Assembly: GCF_033441515.1 (NCBI RefSeq)
Contig: NZ_JAWQJT010000001.1
Location: 496,001-560,000 of the forward strand
Length of the DNA: 64,000 nucleotides
Direction: 5' to 3'
DNA from: Amycolatopsis solani
Lineage (GTDB): Bacteria > Actinomycetota > Actinomycetes > Mycobacteriales > Pseudonocardiaceae
Part shown: positions 47,270 to 56,042 of the stretch, in pieces
Position numbering within the stretch: the first letter of the stretch is position 1
How the letters are laid out: every line of letters starts with the position of its first letter
Program-made: the position numbers and the translations under genes
The notes under the pieces: model-generated
Seen by the model: only the letters and a program-made list of their open reading frames with translations
Told to the model about the DNA's origin: nothing
Database searches by the model: none

Positions 47270-49369
47270 TTACTCCCCCGTCGCCTTCGCGATGATTTCC
47301 TTCGCGACGTTCGCGGGAACCTCGGCGTAGGAGTCGAACAACATGGAGTAGTTCGCCCGGCCCTGGGTGCGGGACCGCAGGTCGCCGACGTAGCCGAACA
47401 TCTCCGACAGCGGGACCAGCGCCTTCACGACGCGGATGCCCGACCGCTCCTCCATGGCCTGGATCTGACCACGGCGGGAGTTGAGGTCACCGATGACGTC
47501 ACCCATGTAGTCCTCGGGCGTGGTCACCTCGACCGCCATCATCGGCTCCAGGATCACGGGGTGGGCCTTCTTCGCGGCTTCCTTCATCGCCATGGAACCG
47601 GCGATCTTGAACGCCATCTCCGAAGAGTCGACCTCGTGGTAAGCACCGTCCAACAGGGTGAACTTCAACCCGACGAGCGGGTAGCCGGCCAGGACGCCGT
47701 ACTGCATCGCGTCCTGCGCGCCCGCGTCGACCGACGGGATGTACTCCCGCGGCACGCGGCCACCGGACACCTTGTTGTCGAACTCGTAGAGCGCGCCGTC
47801 GGTGCGCTCGAGCGGCTCCAGCTTCACGATGACCTTCGCGAACTGGCCGGAACCACCGGTCTGCTTCTTGTGGACGTAGTCGAGCTTGTCGACCGTCTTC
47901 TTGATCGTCTCGCGGTAGGCGACCTGCGGCTTGCCGATGTTCGCCTCGACCTTGTAGTCGGACTTCATCCGGTTCACCAGCACCTCGAGGTGCAGCTCAC
48001 CCATACCCGCGATGATCGTCTGGCCGGTGTCCTCGTCCAGCTTGACCTGGAACGTCGGGTCCTCTTCGGCCAGCTTCTGGATCGCCAGGGACAGCTTCTC
48101 CTGGTCGGCCTTCGTCTTCGGTTCGATCGCGACCCGGATGACCGGCTCGGGGAACGTCATCGACTCCAGCACGATCGGGTTCTGCGGGTCCGCCAGGGTG
48201 TCACCCGTGGTGGTGTCCTTCAGCCCGATGACCGCGTAGATGTGGCCGACCTGGGCGTCGTCGACCGGGTTCTCCTTGTTGGAGTGCATCTGGAAGATCT
48301 TCCCGATGCGCTCCTTGCGCTCCTTGGTCGCGTTGATGACCTGAGCGCCGGCGGCGACCTTGCCCGAGTACACCCGGATGTAGGTCAACTTGCCGAAGAA
48401 CGGGTGCGCGGCGATCTTGAACGCGAGCGCGGCGAACGGCTCGTCCACCGACGCCTTGCGGGAGGCCACGGTCTCGCCGTCGGGCAGCAGGCCCTCGACG
48501 GCCGGGACGTCCAGCGGGGTCGGCAGGTAGTCGATGACCGCGTCGAGCATGGGCTGCACGCCCTTGTTCTTGAACGCGGAACCGGCCAGCACCGGGAAGA
48601 CCTGGCTGGTGATCGTGAGCTTGCGGATGCCGGACTTGATCTCGGCTTCCGTGAGCTCCTCACCCTCGAGGAACTTCTCCATCAGCGCGTCGTCCGCCTC
48701 GGCGACGGTCTCGACGAGCTTCTCGCGGTACTCGGCGGCCAGCTCGGCCAGCTCGGCCGGGATGTCCTCGACCGAGTAGTCCTCGCCCTTCTGGACCTCG
48801 CCGCGCCAGGTCAGCGCCTTCATGCGGACGAGGTCGACGACGCCTTCGAAGTTGTTCTCGGCGCCGATCGGCAGCTGGATGACCAGCGGGCGGACGCCGA
48901 GGCGCTCCACGATGGTCTTCACGGTGTAGTAGAAGTCCGCGCCCAGCTTGTCCATCTTGTTGACGAAGCAGATGCGCGGGACGTCGTACTTGTCCGCCTG
49001 CCGCCAGACCTGCTCGGACTGCGGCTCGACGCCTTCCTTGCCGTCGAACACCGCGACCGCGCCATCGAGCACCCGGAGGTTGCGCTCCACCTCGACGGTG
49101 AAGTCGACGTGCCCGGGGGTGTCGATGATGTTGATCTGGTGGTCGTCCCAGAAGGTGGTGGTCGCAGCCGAGGTGATGGTGATACCCCGCTTCTGCTCCT
49201 CCTCCATCCAGTCCATGGTGGCGGCGCCGTCGTGGACTTCACCGATCTTGTAGTTGACCCCGGTGTAGAACAGGATCCGCTCGGTGGTGGTGGTCTTGCC
49301 GGCGTCGATGTGGGCCATGATGCCGATGTTGCGGACCTTGTTCAGGTCGGTCAGCACTTCACGTGCCAC
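47270..49369 (-). CDS. fusA: Elongation factor G
   Basis: EF-G drives ribosomal translocation. The 699-aa protein has G1 [14 protein letters not shown], the switch I-like [15 protein letters not shown]3 DTPGHVDF, G4 NKMDK, and domain IV/V sequences ending [19 protein letters not shown]. It starts at GTG 49369 ([19 protein letters not shown]) and is full length. Confidence 0.98.
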   Translation of the reverse strand: MAREVLTDLNKVRNIGIMAHIDAGKTTTTERILFYTGVNYKIGEVHDGAATMDWMEEEQKRGITITSAATTTFWDDHQINIIDTPGHVDFTVEVERNLRVLDGAVAVFDGKEGVEPQSEQVWRQADKYDVPRICFVNKMDKLGADFYYTVKTIVERLGVRPLVIQLPIGAENNFEGVVDLVRMKALTWRGEVQKGEDYSVEDIPAELAELAAEYREKLVETVAEADDALMEKFLEGEELTEAEIKSGIRKLTITSQVFPVLAGSAFKNKGVQPMLDAVIDYLPTPLDVPAVEGLLPDGETVASRKASVDEPFAALAFKIAAHPFFGKLTYIRVYSGKVAAGAQVINATKERKERIGKIFQMHSNKENPVDDAQVGHIYAVIGLKDTTTGDTLADPQNPIVLESMTFPEPVIRVAIEPKTKADQEKLSLAIQKLAEEDPTFQVKLDEDTGQTIIAGMGELHLEVLVNRMKSDYKVEANIGKPQVAYRETIKKTVDKLDYVHKKQTGGSGQFAKVIVKLEPLERTDGALYEFDNKVSGGRVPREYIPSVDAGAQDAMQYGVLAGYPLVGLKFTLLDGAYHEVDSSEMAFKIAGSMAMKEAAKKAHPVILEPMMAVEVTTPEDYMGDVIGDLNSRRGQIQAMEERSGIRVVKALVPLSEMFGYVGDLRSRTQGRANYSMLFDSYAEVPANVAKEIIAKATGE

Positions 49370-49432
49370 GAGAGTGTTCCCCTGTTCTCAAGCTTGGGGC
49401 CCGGCATGGCTTGATCGACAGCCGGGCGGTCA

Positions 49433-49903
49433 TCACCAGCGGTAGTGCGCGAAGGCCCGGTTGGACTCGGCCATCTTGTGCGTGTCTTCGCGACGCTTCA
49501 CGGAGGCACCGAGGCCGTTGGAAGCGTCCAGGAGCTCGTTCTGCAGGCGCTCGATCATCGTCTTCTCGCGGCGAGCCTGCGAGAAGGAGACCAGCCAGCG
49601 CAGGGCCAGCGTCGTGGAGCGGCCCGGCTTGACCTCGATCGGCACCTGGTAGGTGGCGCCACCGACGCGGCGGCTCTTCACCTCGATGGTGGGCTTCACG
49701 TTGTCGAGGGCGCGCTTCAGCGTGACGACCGGGTCGGTGCCCGTCTTCTCGCGAGCGCCTTCGAGCGCGCCGTACACGATGCGCTCGGCCAGGGACCGCT
49801 TCCCGTCCTTCAGCACCTTGTTCACCAGCTGGGTGACCAGCGGGGAGGCGTAGACGGGGTCGGAGATCAGCGGCCGCTTCGGGGCCGGACCCTTGCGGGG
49901 CAT
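49433..49903 (-). CDS. rpsG: 30S ribosomal protein S7
   Basis: S7 nucleates the 30S head. The 156-aa protein begins [20 protein letters not shown] and contains [20 protein letters not shown]. Its ATG overlaps the rpsL stop by one base (TAATG). Confidence 0.97.
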   Translation of the reverse strand: MPRKGPAPKRPLISDPVYASPLVTQLVNKVLKDGKRSLAERIVYGALEGAREKTGTDPVVTLKRALDNVKPTIEVKSRRVGGATYQVPIEVKPGRSTTLALRWLVSFSQARREKTMIERLQNELLDASNGLGASVKRREDTHKMAESNRAFAHYRW

Positions 49904-50277
49904 TAGCTCTTCTCCTTCTTCGCGCCGTACCGGCTGCGCGCCTGCTTGCGGTTCTTGACACCCTGCGTGTCGAGCGAGCCGCGGATGATCTTGTAACGGA
50001 CACCCGGAAGGTCCTTCACACGACCACCACGCACGAGCACCATCGAGTGCTCCTGCAGGTTGTGGCCCTCACCGGGGATGTAGGCGGTGACCTCGATGCC
50101 GCTGGTCAGCTTCACACGCGCGACCTTGCGCAGCGCCGAGTTCGGCTTCTTGGGGGTGGTCGTGTACACGCGGGTGCACACGCCGCGCCGCTGCGGGCTC
50201 CCCTTGAGGGCCGCGGTCTTCTGCTTGGCAGCCTTGTCCTGGCGGCCCTTGCGGACCAGCTGCTGGATCGTGGGCAA
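49903..50277 (-). CDS. rpsL: 30S ribosomal protein S12
   Basis: S12 controls decoding accuracy and is the streptomycin-resistance locus. The 124-aa protein starts at TTG 50277 ([19 protein letters not shown]), preceded by AGGAAG. Both streptomycin-relevant lysines are wild type: Lys43 in TTPKKPNSA and Lys88 in [12 protein letters not shown]. It heads the str operon rpsL-rpsG-fusA-tuf. Confidence 0.97.
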   Translation of the reverse strand: MPTIQQLVRKGRQDKAAKQKTAALKGSPQRRGVCTRVYTTTPKKPNSALRKVARVKLTSGIEVTAYIPGEGHNLQEHSMVLVRGGRVKDLPGVRYKIIRGSLDTQGVKNRKQARSRYGAKKEKS

Positions 50278-50783
50278 TGGACCAGCTTCCTGTCGTGATC
50301 TGCTTCTTCGTGTCTTCACCGGCCCCCGCGGTCGGGCGTGTCGGCCCGCGTCACGGTCTGACGACCGGTAACTTCCCGGAGGGATTTCCGTCGGAACCCC
50401 GACCTGCCGAAGCCGGTGACCGGGTGCCTGAGCACCCCGCCCATGCCGCACGGCACGCGGAGCGGCCCGACGCATGCCGGGCACGGTCTCCAAAGATACC
50501 CGCCCGGATCCGGACGGAACGCGGCGGGGGGTCTGAAGGACGGCGAACGTCCAGCGTACCTCTCCGCACCGCCCGGCCGGGGGATGTTCCGAAGTCCGGT
50601 CACACCGGGGTGGCGACCGCGGTTTCCGCACGCGGGCCCTCGGCCGACAGTGTTGTCAACGCACGTGGGCCTCGGGATGTTCCGGGGGTGGCTGGTGGCT
50701 TGGGCGGGTCGGCCGCCGCCGCTCCCGGCGGCTCGCCTGCCGGCGGTCGCGGCCCGGGGTCAGGCCGCCGAGATCGCCGCGGC
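50278..50783 (-). promoter_or_regulatory. rpsL leader and promoter region
   Basis: About 500 bp without a gene. It has the 17-bp motif at 50327-50343 shared with the rpsJ leader. A minus-strand TATCTT near 50493-50498 is a possible -10, and TTGACA lies at 50651-50656 on the minus strand without a matching -10. The promoter remains unplaced. Confidence 0.4.
50327..50343 (-). promoter_or_regulatory. Leader motif shared by rpsJ and rpsL, copy 2
   Basis: The message-strand sequence CGACACGCCCGACCGCG lies 50 nt upstream of the rpsL TTG start and is identical to the copy before rpsJ. Confidence 0.65.
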
Positions 50784-50844
50784 GGACGTCTTGAATGAGT
50801 CATTCAGGGCGCGGGAGGTCCTGAATGACTCATTCAAGACGTCC
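50784..50844. repeat. Perfect 25-bp inverted repeat of two TGASTCA palindromes
   Basis: Arms 50784-50808 and 50820-50844 are exact reverse complements with an 11-nt loop. Each arm centres on GAATGASTCATTC, so the element is a palindrome of palindromes. A degenerate relative (GACGAGTCGTTCACC) follows near 50890. Confidence 0.9.
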
Positions 50845-50940
50845 CGGCACGTGCTCGATGCAGCCGGTGGACGGTCGTCGGGCGTGGTGGACGAGTCGTT
50901 CACCACGCCGTGGGTGGCTCGGCCGGGCCGGGCCGGGGCG

Positions 50941-51085
50941 GGCCGGGCTGGGGCGGGGCGGGGCGGGCCGGGCTGGGGCGGGGCGGGGCGGGCCGGGCTG
51001 GGGCGGGGCGGGGCGGGCCGGGCTGGGGCGGGGCGGGGCGGGCCGGGCTGGGGCGGGGCGGGGCGGGGCGGGGCGGGGCGGGGCG
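50941..51085. repeat. G-rich tandem repeat, 25-bp period
   Basis: Five units of 25 bp (50941-51065), each containing CCGGGCTGGGGCGGGGCGGG, pass into a GGGCG pentamer run to 51085. Runs of four G separated by single C could form G-quadruplexes on the plus strand. Confidence 0.9.
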
Positions 51086-51259
51086 CGAGTGTCACCCCAG
51101 CGGCGCCACTCGCCCGGGTCGGGCCCGGGGCGTGCCGTGCCGCGAGTGTCACCCAGCGGCGCCCACTCGCCCGGGCCGGGCCGGGCGGGCCGGGCTAGGC
51201 CGAGCCGGGGCGAGGCGGGACGGGGCGGGCCGCCAGTGTCACCCCAGCGGCGCCACTCG
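51086..51259. repeat. Three copies of a GAGTGTCACCC...CACTCG element
   Basis: Copies at 51086-51112, 51143-51169 and 51233-51259 share AGTGTCACCC(C)AGCGGCGC(C)CACTCG followed by CCCGGGYCGGG. The first two have perfect 6-bp ends (CGAGTG/CACTCG) that can pair. Confidence 0.8.
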
Positions 51260-51372
51260 CCCGGGTCGGGCCCGGGCGCGCCCAGGCCGGCCAGGCTGGG
51301 CCGCGGGTCGCTGCCCCGGCGGCGCCACCCCCTCGGTGGCCGCCGCCCAGCCGCTCCCCGCGCCCCCGACCG

Positions 51373-51429
51373 AGGTCGCCAATGACTCATTCGGGACCTC
51401 CGACGTCCCGAATGAGTCATTCGCGACCT
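51373..51429. repeat. Stem-loop of paired TGASTCA palindromes
   Basis: Arms 51373-51396 and 51406-51429 pair over 24 bp with one mismatch. Each contains AATGASTCATTC. A single further copy lies at 51478-51489. Confidence 0.88.
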
Positions 51430-51523
51430 CCCCTGGCCGCCGCCCAGCCGCTCCCCGCGCCCGCGACCGACGTCGCCAATGACTCATTCGCGACCTCCCC
51501 TGGCCCGGAAAGCGGGTGCCGCG

Positions 51524-51679
51524 TCAGTCCTCTTCGGGCTTCGCGTGGTCCGGCTTGCCCGGGTTCGGGTCGCGCGAAAGGTCGATCAGCGGGTGCACCC
51601 CGGCCCCCTCGGGGGCCGCGTGGCTCCCGGTCGACTTCGGCTCCTCGTCGGGCCGGCCGGCCCCTTCGGTGCTGGTCAT
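51524..51679 (-). CDS. 51-aa acidic hydrophilic protein
   Basis: ATG 51679 is preceded by AGGAG at ideal distance, and the frame runs 51 codons to TGA at 51524. The protein (MTSTEGAGRPDEEPKSTGSH at the start, PNPGKPDHAKPEED at the end) is Pro/Glu/Asp/Gly-rich and probably disordered, with one hydrophobic spot (VHPLIDLSRD). Third codon positions are strongly G/C. It is divergent from the YbaB-like operon, 165 bp away. I do not recognise it; its position between repeats and a T7SS operon gives no clear function. Confidence 0.7.
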   Translation of the reverse strand: MTSTEGAGRPDEEPKSTGSHAAPEGAGVHPLIDLSRDPNPGKPDHAKPEED

Positions 51680-51844
51680 CACACACTCCTAGCGTTCATC
51701 CCTGCTTCCCCTTGCGGCCGGAAACCTACCCATTACCCGACCGGGTGATGCAGTGGGATCGGATCGGCCGTTCCGTGCGTCACACCGCCACCAAGGGGCC
51801 ACGATGAGTGGACCACGCACGGGCGATCGGGAGGGACGAGCGGC

Positions 51845-52399
51845 ATGGCGGCCGAGTTCGACCAGCTGGTGACCGAGTTCGAACGGTTCCAGTCGAGCAT
51901 CCGGAACGTCGACGACCGGTTCGCCGGGCTCGGCGCGATGCAGCAGGAGCTGTCCGAACTGCGGGCGGGTGCCTCGTCACCGGACGGGGGCGTGACCGTG
52001 GTCACCGGGCCGGGTGGGGCGGTGCTCGACGTCAAGTTCACCGACGCCGCGCTCGCGAAGGGGCCGCAGGCGCTGTCCGCGGCCCTGATGGCGACCTTGC
52101 GGGAGGCGGTCGGCGAAGCGGCCCGGCGGCAGGCCGTGCTCGTCCAGGAGCACCTCGGCGACGACCTCGGTCTCGTCGACCAGGTCCTGGAGACGCAGGC
52201 GGAAGCGTTCGGAACCACCGTCGAGGAAATGCGGTCGAAGCTGGCGGAAGAGCCGCCGCGGGCGGCCGCGCCGGAGGACTTCTCCGAGGAGCGGGTGCTG
52301 CGCCCGGCCGAGGACGCCCCGCCGCCGACGGCACCGCCGTCGGGTGGCGGGTCCGCGGGTGACGCCTTCCTGCGGAACCTGTTCGACGAGGAGGACTGA
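51845..52399 (+). CDS. YbaB/EbfC-family protein
   Basis: This 184-aa protein has the YbaB/EbfC-like helix-strand-helix core (GVTVVTGPGGAVLDVKFTD, ALMATLREAVGEAARRQ) and an added Pro/Glu-rich C-terminal region. YbaB proteins bind DNA as dimers. In actinobacteria, variants of this kind are often encoded beside WXG/EspC-like T7SS substrates, where their role is unclear. The stop overlaps the next ATG (TGATG). It is first gene of a four-gene operon. Confidence 0.8.
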   Translation: MAAEFDQLVTEFERFQSSIRNVDDRFAGLGAMQQELSELRAGASSPDGGVTVVTGPGGAVLDVKFTDAALAKGPQALSAALMATLREAVGEAARRQAVLVQEHLGDDLGLVDQVLETQAEAFGTTVEEMRSKLAEEPPRAAAPEDFSEERVLRPAEDAPPPTAPPSGGGSAGDAFLRNLFDEED

Positions 52400-52740
52400 T
52401 GCCCGACGGGACCGGCGGCTACCAGGTCGAGGTCGACGCGCTGCGCAAGTACGTCGGCGTGCTCGGCAAGTACAAGGACCAGGGCGCGAAGTTCACCGAG
52501 AAGGTCGGGCAGGCCGACGTCGGCGACAAGTCGTGGGGCGTGGTCGGCCTGTTCACCAAGCACGGGTACGACGAAACGCTGCACGAGCTGCGCGACCTGC
52601 TGGCGTCGATGGCCGAGGGCCTGACGTCGGCGCAGGGCAAGTTCACCGACGCGGCGAACGTCTACCAGGGCACCGAAGACGACCACACGGCCTTCTTCGG
52701 GCAGGTCGAGGTCCTGCTCGACGGCCCGAAGAAGCCCTGA
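52399..52740 (+). CDS. EspC-like small T7SS protein
   Basis: This 113-aa helical protein (YQVEVDALRKYVGVLGKYKD) has the EspC/DUF2580-type pattern, a WGVVGLF turn near residue 45 and no signal peptide. It is coupled to the YbaB-like gene upstream and followed 13 bp later by a large WXG-like gene, making the third small-plus-large module in the window. It is expected to be an exported partner of its neighbour. Confidence 0.7.
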   Translation: MPDGTGGYQVEVDALRKYVGVLGKYKDQGAKFTEKVGQADVGDKSWGVVGLFTKHGYDETLHELRDLLASMAEGLTSAQGKFTDAANVYQGTEDDHTAFFGQVEVLLDGPKKP

Positions 52741-52753
52741 GGGGGCCACGACG

Positions 52754-53944
52754 ATGGCGGAGTTCCAGGACGTCGCGAGCGGCGTCAGCGTGAAGAGCGA
52801 CGATCCGAACACCGTGCTCGGGGTGAACGTCGACAACGCGGTCAAGGCCGTCCCGTTCGTCGGCAGCGCCGTGACCGTCGGCAAGGACGTCGGTTCCGTG
52901 TACCAGGCGGTCACCGCGCCCCACCCCGACGGCGTCGACATCGCGCTCGGGGTCGCCACGATCGCGAGCGACACGACGTCGTTCATCCAGTCGAGCGCCA
53001 GCACCATCACCGACATCGCCACCGACCCGCTCGGCTGGCTGGTCGGGCAGGGGCTGAACTTCCTGATCAGCGCCGTCCAGCCGATCCAGGACGCGATCCA
53101 CTTCGTCAGCGGCGACGGGCCCGCGCTCGCCACCGCGGCCGGCAACTTCGGCGCCATCGCCACCGGGCTGGACGAGCTGGCGAAGAACTTCGCCGCGGTC
53201 GCCGACACGTCGCTGTCGGCATGGCACGGCGACGCCGGTGACGCCGCCCGGAAGTCGCTGGGCGAGTTCGCCCACGGCATCGCCGGCGTCTCCGCGAAAT
53301 CCGGCGACATGGCGCAGATGCTGCAGCTGAGCAGCATGCTGATGAGCTTCATCGAGGACCTGATCAAGGCGATCCTCACCGAGCTGATCACCTGGCTGAT
53401 CATGATCTGGATCCCGGCGCTCGCGGCCGCGGTGCCCACCTGCGGGGCGTCGGTCGCCACCGCGGGCACGGCGTCGGAGGTCAAGCTCGGCACGACCGCC
53501 GCGAAGACGACCAAGAAGGTCTCGAAGGTCCGCGAACTGCTGCAGAAGATCCTCGACTGGCTGCAGAAGATGAAGGCCAAGCTCGCGGCCTCGAAGCTGG
53601 GCAAGGTGTTCACCGAAGGCAAGACCGCGGACAAGCTCAGGGAGATCGCCGAGGGCAACGCGGGCAAGAGCGTGGTCGACAAGCTCAAGGGCGCCGAGGG
53701 CATGATCGGCAAGCGGGCCGGGAAGAACGCCCTGTCCGAGATCGCGAAGAAGACCGGCGAGGCCGCGGCCAAGGGCGTCATCGGGTACAACCCGGCCAAG
53801 CCCGGCGACAACCCGGCCAAGACGCTCAACGACCACCTCGGCAAGCTCAACAGCCACGTCAAGAACGCCAAGAAGGCGAGCGACTACGGCGAGACCGGCC
53901 GGAACCAATCCGACGACGAGACGCGCGAGGACTTGGACTTCTGA
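52754..53944 (+). CDS. Large WXG-like T7SS substrate with hydrophobic centre
   Basis: This 396-aa protein has an N-terminal half with Ala/Val/Thr-rich stretches, a WXG-like turn (LSAWHGDAGDAARKSLGEF) near residue 158, a hydrophobic segment near 210-235 (ELITWLIMIWIPALAAAV) and a Lys-rich helical C-terminal third. The hydrophobic segment could insert in a membrane, as in pore-forming or toxin-type T7SS effectors; this is inference. There is no signal peptide. The stop overlaps the next ATG. Confidence 0.75.
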   Translation: MAEFQDVASGVSVKSDDPNTVLGVNVDNAVKAVPFVGSAVTVGKDVGSVYQAVTAPHPDGVDIALGVATIASDTTSFIQSSASTITDIATDPLGWLVGQGLNFLISAVQPIQDAIHFVSGDGPALATAAGNFGAIATGLDELAKNFAAVADTSLSAWHGDAGDAARKSLGEFAHGIAGVSAKSGDMAQMLQLSSMLMSFIEDLIKAILTELITWLIMIWIPALAAAVPTCGASVATAGTASEVKLGTTAAKTTKKVSKVRELLQKILDWLQKMKAKLAASKLGKVFTEGKTADKLREIAEGNAGKSVVDKLKGAEGMIGKRAGKNALSEIAKKTGEAAAKGVIGYNPAKPGDNPAKTLNDHLGKLNSHVKNAKKASDYGETGRNQSDDETREDLDF

Positions 53945-54555
53945 TGGCAGGCGTGGTGGCGGTCGTCCTGATCGTGGCGGTGTTCGCGGTGGTGGCGGCG
54001 ATCTGGTGGCGGTCGCACACGAAGTACGTCGAAGGCCGCAAGGAGCACTGGTTCAAGGCGTTCGCGGCCGAGCGCGGCGGCACGTTCCACAGCGGGGTCG
54101 CCGGCGAGCCGGCCCCGGCACCGTCGTTCGGGGTCATCCACCCGACCGGCCGCCCGCTCGCCGGCAGCGGGCACAAGTCGTGGGTCGAGTTCCGGCAGCG
54201 CGACCGGGCGGTCATCGCCGTCGACGGGCAGGAGCCGTACCGGCACTTCGACGACCACACGTACTTCCGCGACATCCACGTCACGCAGGTGCAGGTCCCG
54301 CCGTCCCCCGAACTGCGGATCACCGGCGGCGCCGTCTCGATGCCCGGCTCCCCGCTCGAGGGCGAGCTGACCCGGTGGCTCGCGGCGAACCCGCGGTTCG
54401 CGCAGCGGGACGTCGTCGTCGAGCACGGCTCGGCGCGGACCTGGGGGCAGGGCTGCGCGACGCGGCAGAACATCGCCGCCGAGGCCGATTACCTCGCCGA
54501 CCTGGCCGACCGGCTGCCCGCCGCGCTGTGGAGCGTCAGCGGCGGCGCGTCGTGA
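53944..54555 (+). CDS. Single-pass membrane protein in the T7SS substrate operon
   Basis: This 203-aa protein has an N-terminal transmembrane anchor (residues 3-22) and a soluble domain of ~175 residues with Trp/His/Phe-rich stretches (HFDDHTYFRDIHVTQVQVPP). The start overlaps the stop of the WXG-like gene (TGATGG). I do not recognise the family. As last gene of the YbaB-EspC-WXG operon it may be an immunity protein or anchoring partner; neither is shown. Its end overlaps a convergent small gene by 20 bp. Confidence 0.7.
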   Translation: MAGVVAVVLIVAVFAVVAAIWWRSHTKYVEGRKEHWFKAFAAERGGTFHSGVAGEPAPAPSFGVIHPTGRPLAGSGHKSWVEFRQRDRAVIAVDGQEPYRHFDDHTYFRDIHVTQVQVPPSPELRITGGAVSMPGSPLEGELTRWLAANPRFAQRDVVVEHGSARTWGQGCATRQNIAAEADYLADLADRLPAALWSVSGGAS

Positions 54556-54760
54556 GGTGGGTCAGGCCCGCCGACAACGCGAACACCAGGCCCAGTCCCA
54601 CCACGTAGGGGCCGGCCAGCAGGGCGAAGCCCGCGCCGATGTTGGCGTCGGGCTGGTCGGACGTCGCCCGGAAGCCGATCGCGCCCACCGACAGCAGGAC
54701 CGCGCCCACCGTGATCAGCAGGACGGCCACCACCGTGAGGCGCTTCGTGACAGTCGTCAT
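54536..54760 (-). CDS. Small two-helix membrane protein
   Basis: This 74-aa protein starts at ATG 54760 (MTTVTKRLTVVAVLLIT) and has two transmembrane helices (about 9-29 and 42-64) with a short Arg-rich tail. It is convergent with, and overlaps by 20 bp, the preceding membrane protein gene. The function is unknown. Confidence 0.65.
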   Translation of the reverse strand: MTTVTKRLTVVAVLLITVGAVLLSVGAIGFRATSDQPDANIGAGFALLAGPYVVGLGLVFALSAGLTHLTTRRR

Positions 54761-54818
54761 GTCCCCATGGTGCCGGTGGCCGCACGAATTCGCTGGACAG
54801 CTTCCCCAGGATGAGGAC

Positions 54819-55298
54819 GTGGACTGGAAGATCACCCGGGTCGACGTCACCCACCCGGACGCCGTCGCGATCATGCGCGAGTACATGGACGAAGTCGCTT
54901 CGCGCTATTTCGGGCGCCCCGTCACGGAAGCCGAGCTCACGCGGTACGTGGCCGAGGCGCCGGGCACGGACCTGGTGCCGCCGACCGGGGCGTTCTTCCT
55001 CGGCAGGCGGGACGGCGAAGTCGCGGGCTGCGCCGGGTTCCGCGTCGTCGCGGCCGGGATCACCGAGCTGACGAAGGTCTTCGTCAAGCCGGCCCACCGC
55101 GGCAGCGGCGGCGCGCCCGCGCTGGTGGCGGCGGCCGAGGAGGCGGCCCGCGGGTTCGGCTCCGCGCTCATGCGGCTCGACACCCGCCACGACCTCGTCG
55201 AAGCCCGCGCGCTCTACGCGAAGATCGGCTACGACGAGGTCGAGCCCTTCAACGACGGGCAGTTCGCCGAGCACTGGTTCGCGAAGGCGCTCAGCTGA
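54819..55298 (+). CDS. GNAT family N-acetyltransferase
   Basis: This 159-aa protein shows the GNAT core: a motif A-like stretch ELTKVFVKPAHRGSGGA for acetyl-CoA phosphate binding and the C-terminal ARALYAKIGYDEVEPFND. GTG 54819 (VDWKITRVDV) is used as start with AGGA-type sites upstream. The substrate is unknown. It ends by overlapping the convergent MmpS-like gene by 8 bp. Confidence 0.88.
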   Translation: MDWKITRVDVTHPDAVAIMREYMDEVASRYFGRPVTEAELTRYVAEAPGTDLVPPTGAFFLGRRDGEVAGCAGFRVVAAGITELTKVFVKPAHRGSGGAPALVAAAEEAARGFGSALMRLDTRHDLVEARALYAKIGYDEVEPFNDGQFAEHWFAKALS

Positions 55299-55758
55299 GC
55301 CGCCCGGTGCACGCGGCGACTTCGCCGGGCGCCGACTTCTGCGACGTCACGACGCGCCCGCCGAGCGAGATGCGGAACTCGACCGCGCCGCTCCCCTGCC
55401 CGAGCAACTGCACCGAGCCGGCCGAAGCCCAGCTGAGCTCCTTCCGCCACGGCAGCGGGACCTCGAGTTCCTGGTGGACCAGGCCGAGGCCGTTCGAGTC
55501 GTAGACGACCGTCGCCGTGCCGGTGCCCGCCAGCTCGTAGGTCACCTGGTAGCCGGACGGCGCCGGCGGGGTCGAGGTTGAGGTCACCGTCGCCATGACC
55601 GTGCGCGGCGGGACGGACGACAGCGAAGGCTCCCCCACCACGGCGACCGCCGGGGCGGGCGGGGCCGAGCCGTCGTCGCCGAGGATGAAGATGCCCGCGG
55701 TCACCGCCGCGATCGCGATCACCGCGATGCCGAGCCTGCCGGCCAGCTGCCGGTTCAT
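55291..55758 (-). CDS. MmpS-like membrane-anchored protein
   Basis: This 155-aa protein has an N-terminal transmembrane helix (about 8-27), a Pro/Thr/Ser linker and a beta-rich outer domain. VTYELAGTGTATVVYDS, PLPWRKELSW and the final VAACTG fit the MmpS (PF05423-like) pattern. In mycobacteria MmpS proteins assist MmpL lipid exporters; no mmpL is in this window, so the function is open. Confidence 0.68.
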   Translation of the reverse strand: MNRQLAGRLGIAVIAIAAVTAGIFILGDDGSAPPAPAVAVVGEPSLSSVPPRTVMATVTSTSTPPAPSGYQVTYELAGTGTATVVYDSNGLGLVHQELEVPLPWRKELSWASAGSVQLLGQGSGAVEFRISLGGRVVTSQKSAPGEVAACTGRLS

Positions 55759-55810
55759 GGGGACTCCCTGGAGAAGGAGGCGGCCCCTCTCGCGAGGGGC
55801 CGCCCGCGGG

Positions 55811-56029
55811 TCAGAACGAGGGCAGGAGCTTGCCGGGGACGCCGTTGACCGACTGGATGAGGCCGAGCACCGGGACGCCGAGCGGGGCGAACGTCCAGAT
55901 GTTGTTCAGGCCGCTGGTGTCCGGCTCGTCGACCACGACGACACCGGGAGCGTCGGCGGCGAGCGCCGGCCCGGCCGCGGTGAACAGGGCGGCACCGGCG
56001 AGGATCGCGACTGCGAGGGTCTTCTTCAT
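55811..56029 (-). CDS. Small secreted protein 1
   Basis: This 72-aa protein has a textbook signal peptide (MKKTLAVAILAGAALFTAAG, cut after ALA), leaving a ~48-residue mature peptide rich in Val, Pro and Gly (PLGVPVLGLIQSVNGVPGKL). There are no cysteines. It is followed by a hairpin-like GC stretch and preceded by a similar small gene; both may be products of a duplication. Confidence 0.75.
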   Translation of the reverse strand: MKKTLAVAILAGAALFTAAGPALAADAPGVVVVDEPDTSGLNNIWTFAPLGVPVLGLIQSVNGVPGKLLPSF

Positions 56030-56042
56030 GGGTTTCTGCCTT

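Noticed and set aside
47168..49414. 748-codon plus-strand frame
   Set aside because: It is the exact antisense of fusA.
49903..50277. Streptomycin-resistance allele of rpsL
   Set aside because: Lys43 and Lys88 are both wild type.
50941..51085. Possible CRISPR array
   Set aside because: Units are contiguous without unique spacers and no cas gene is present.
50416..51482. Frames with long Gly/Arg/Ala runs upstream of rpsL
   Set aside because: They translate the 25-bp and 5-bp G-rich repeats and lack ribosome binding sites.
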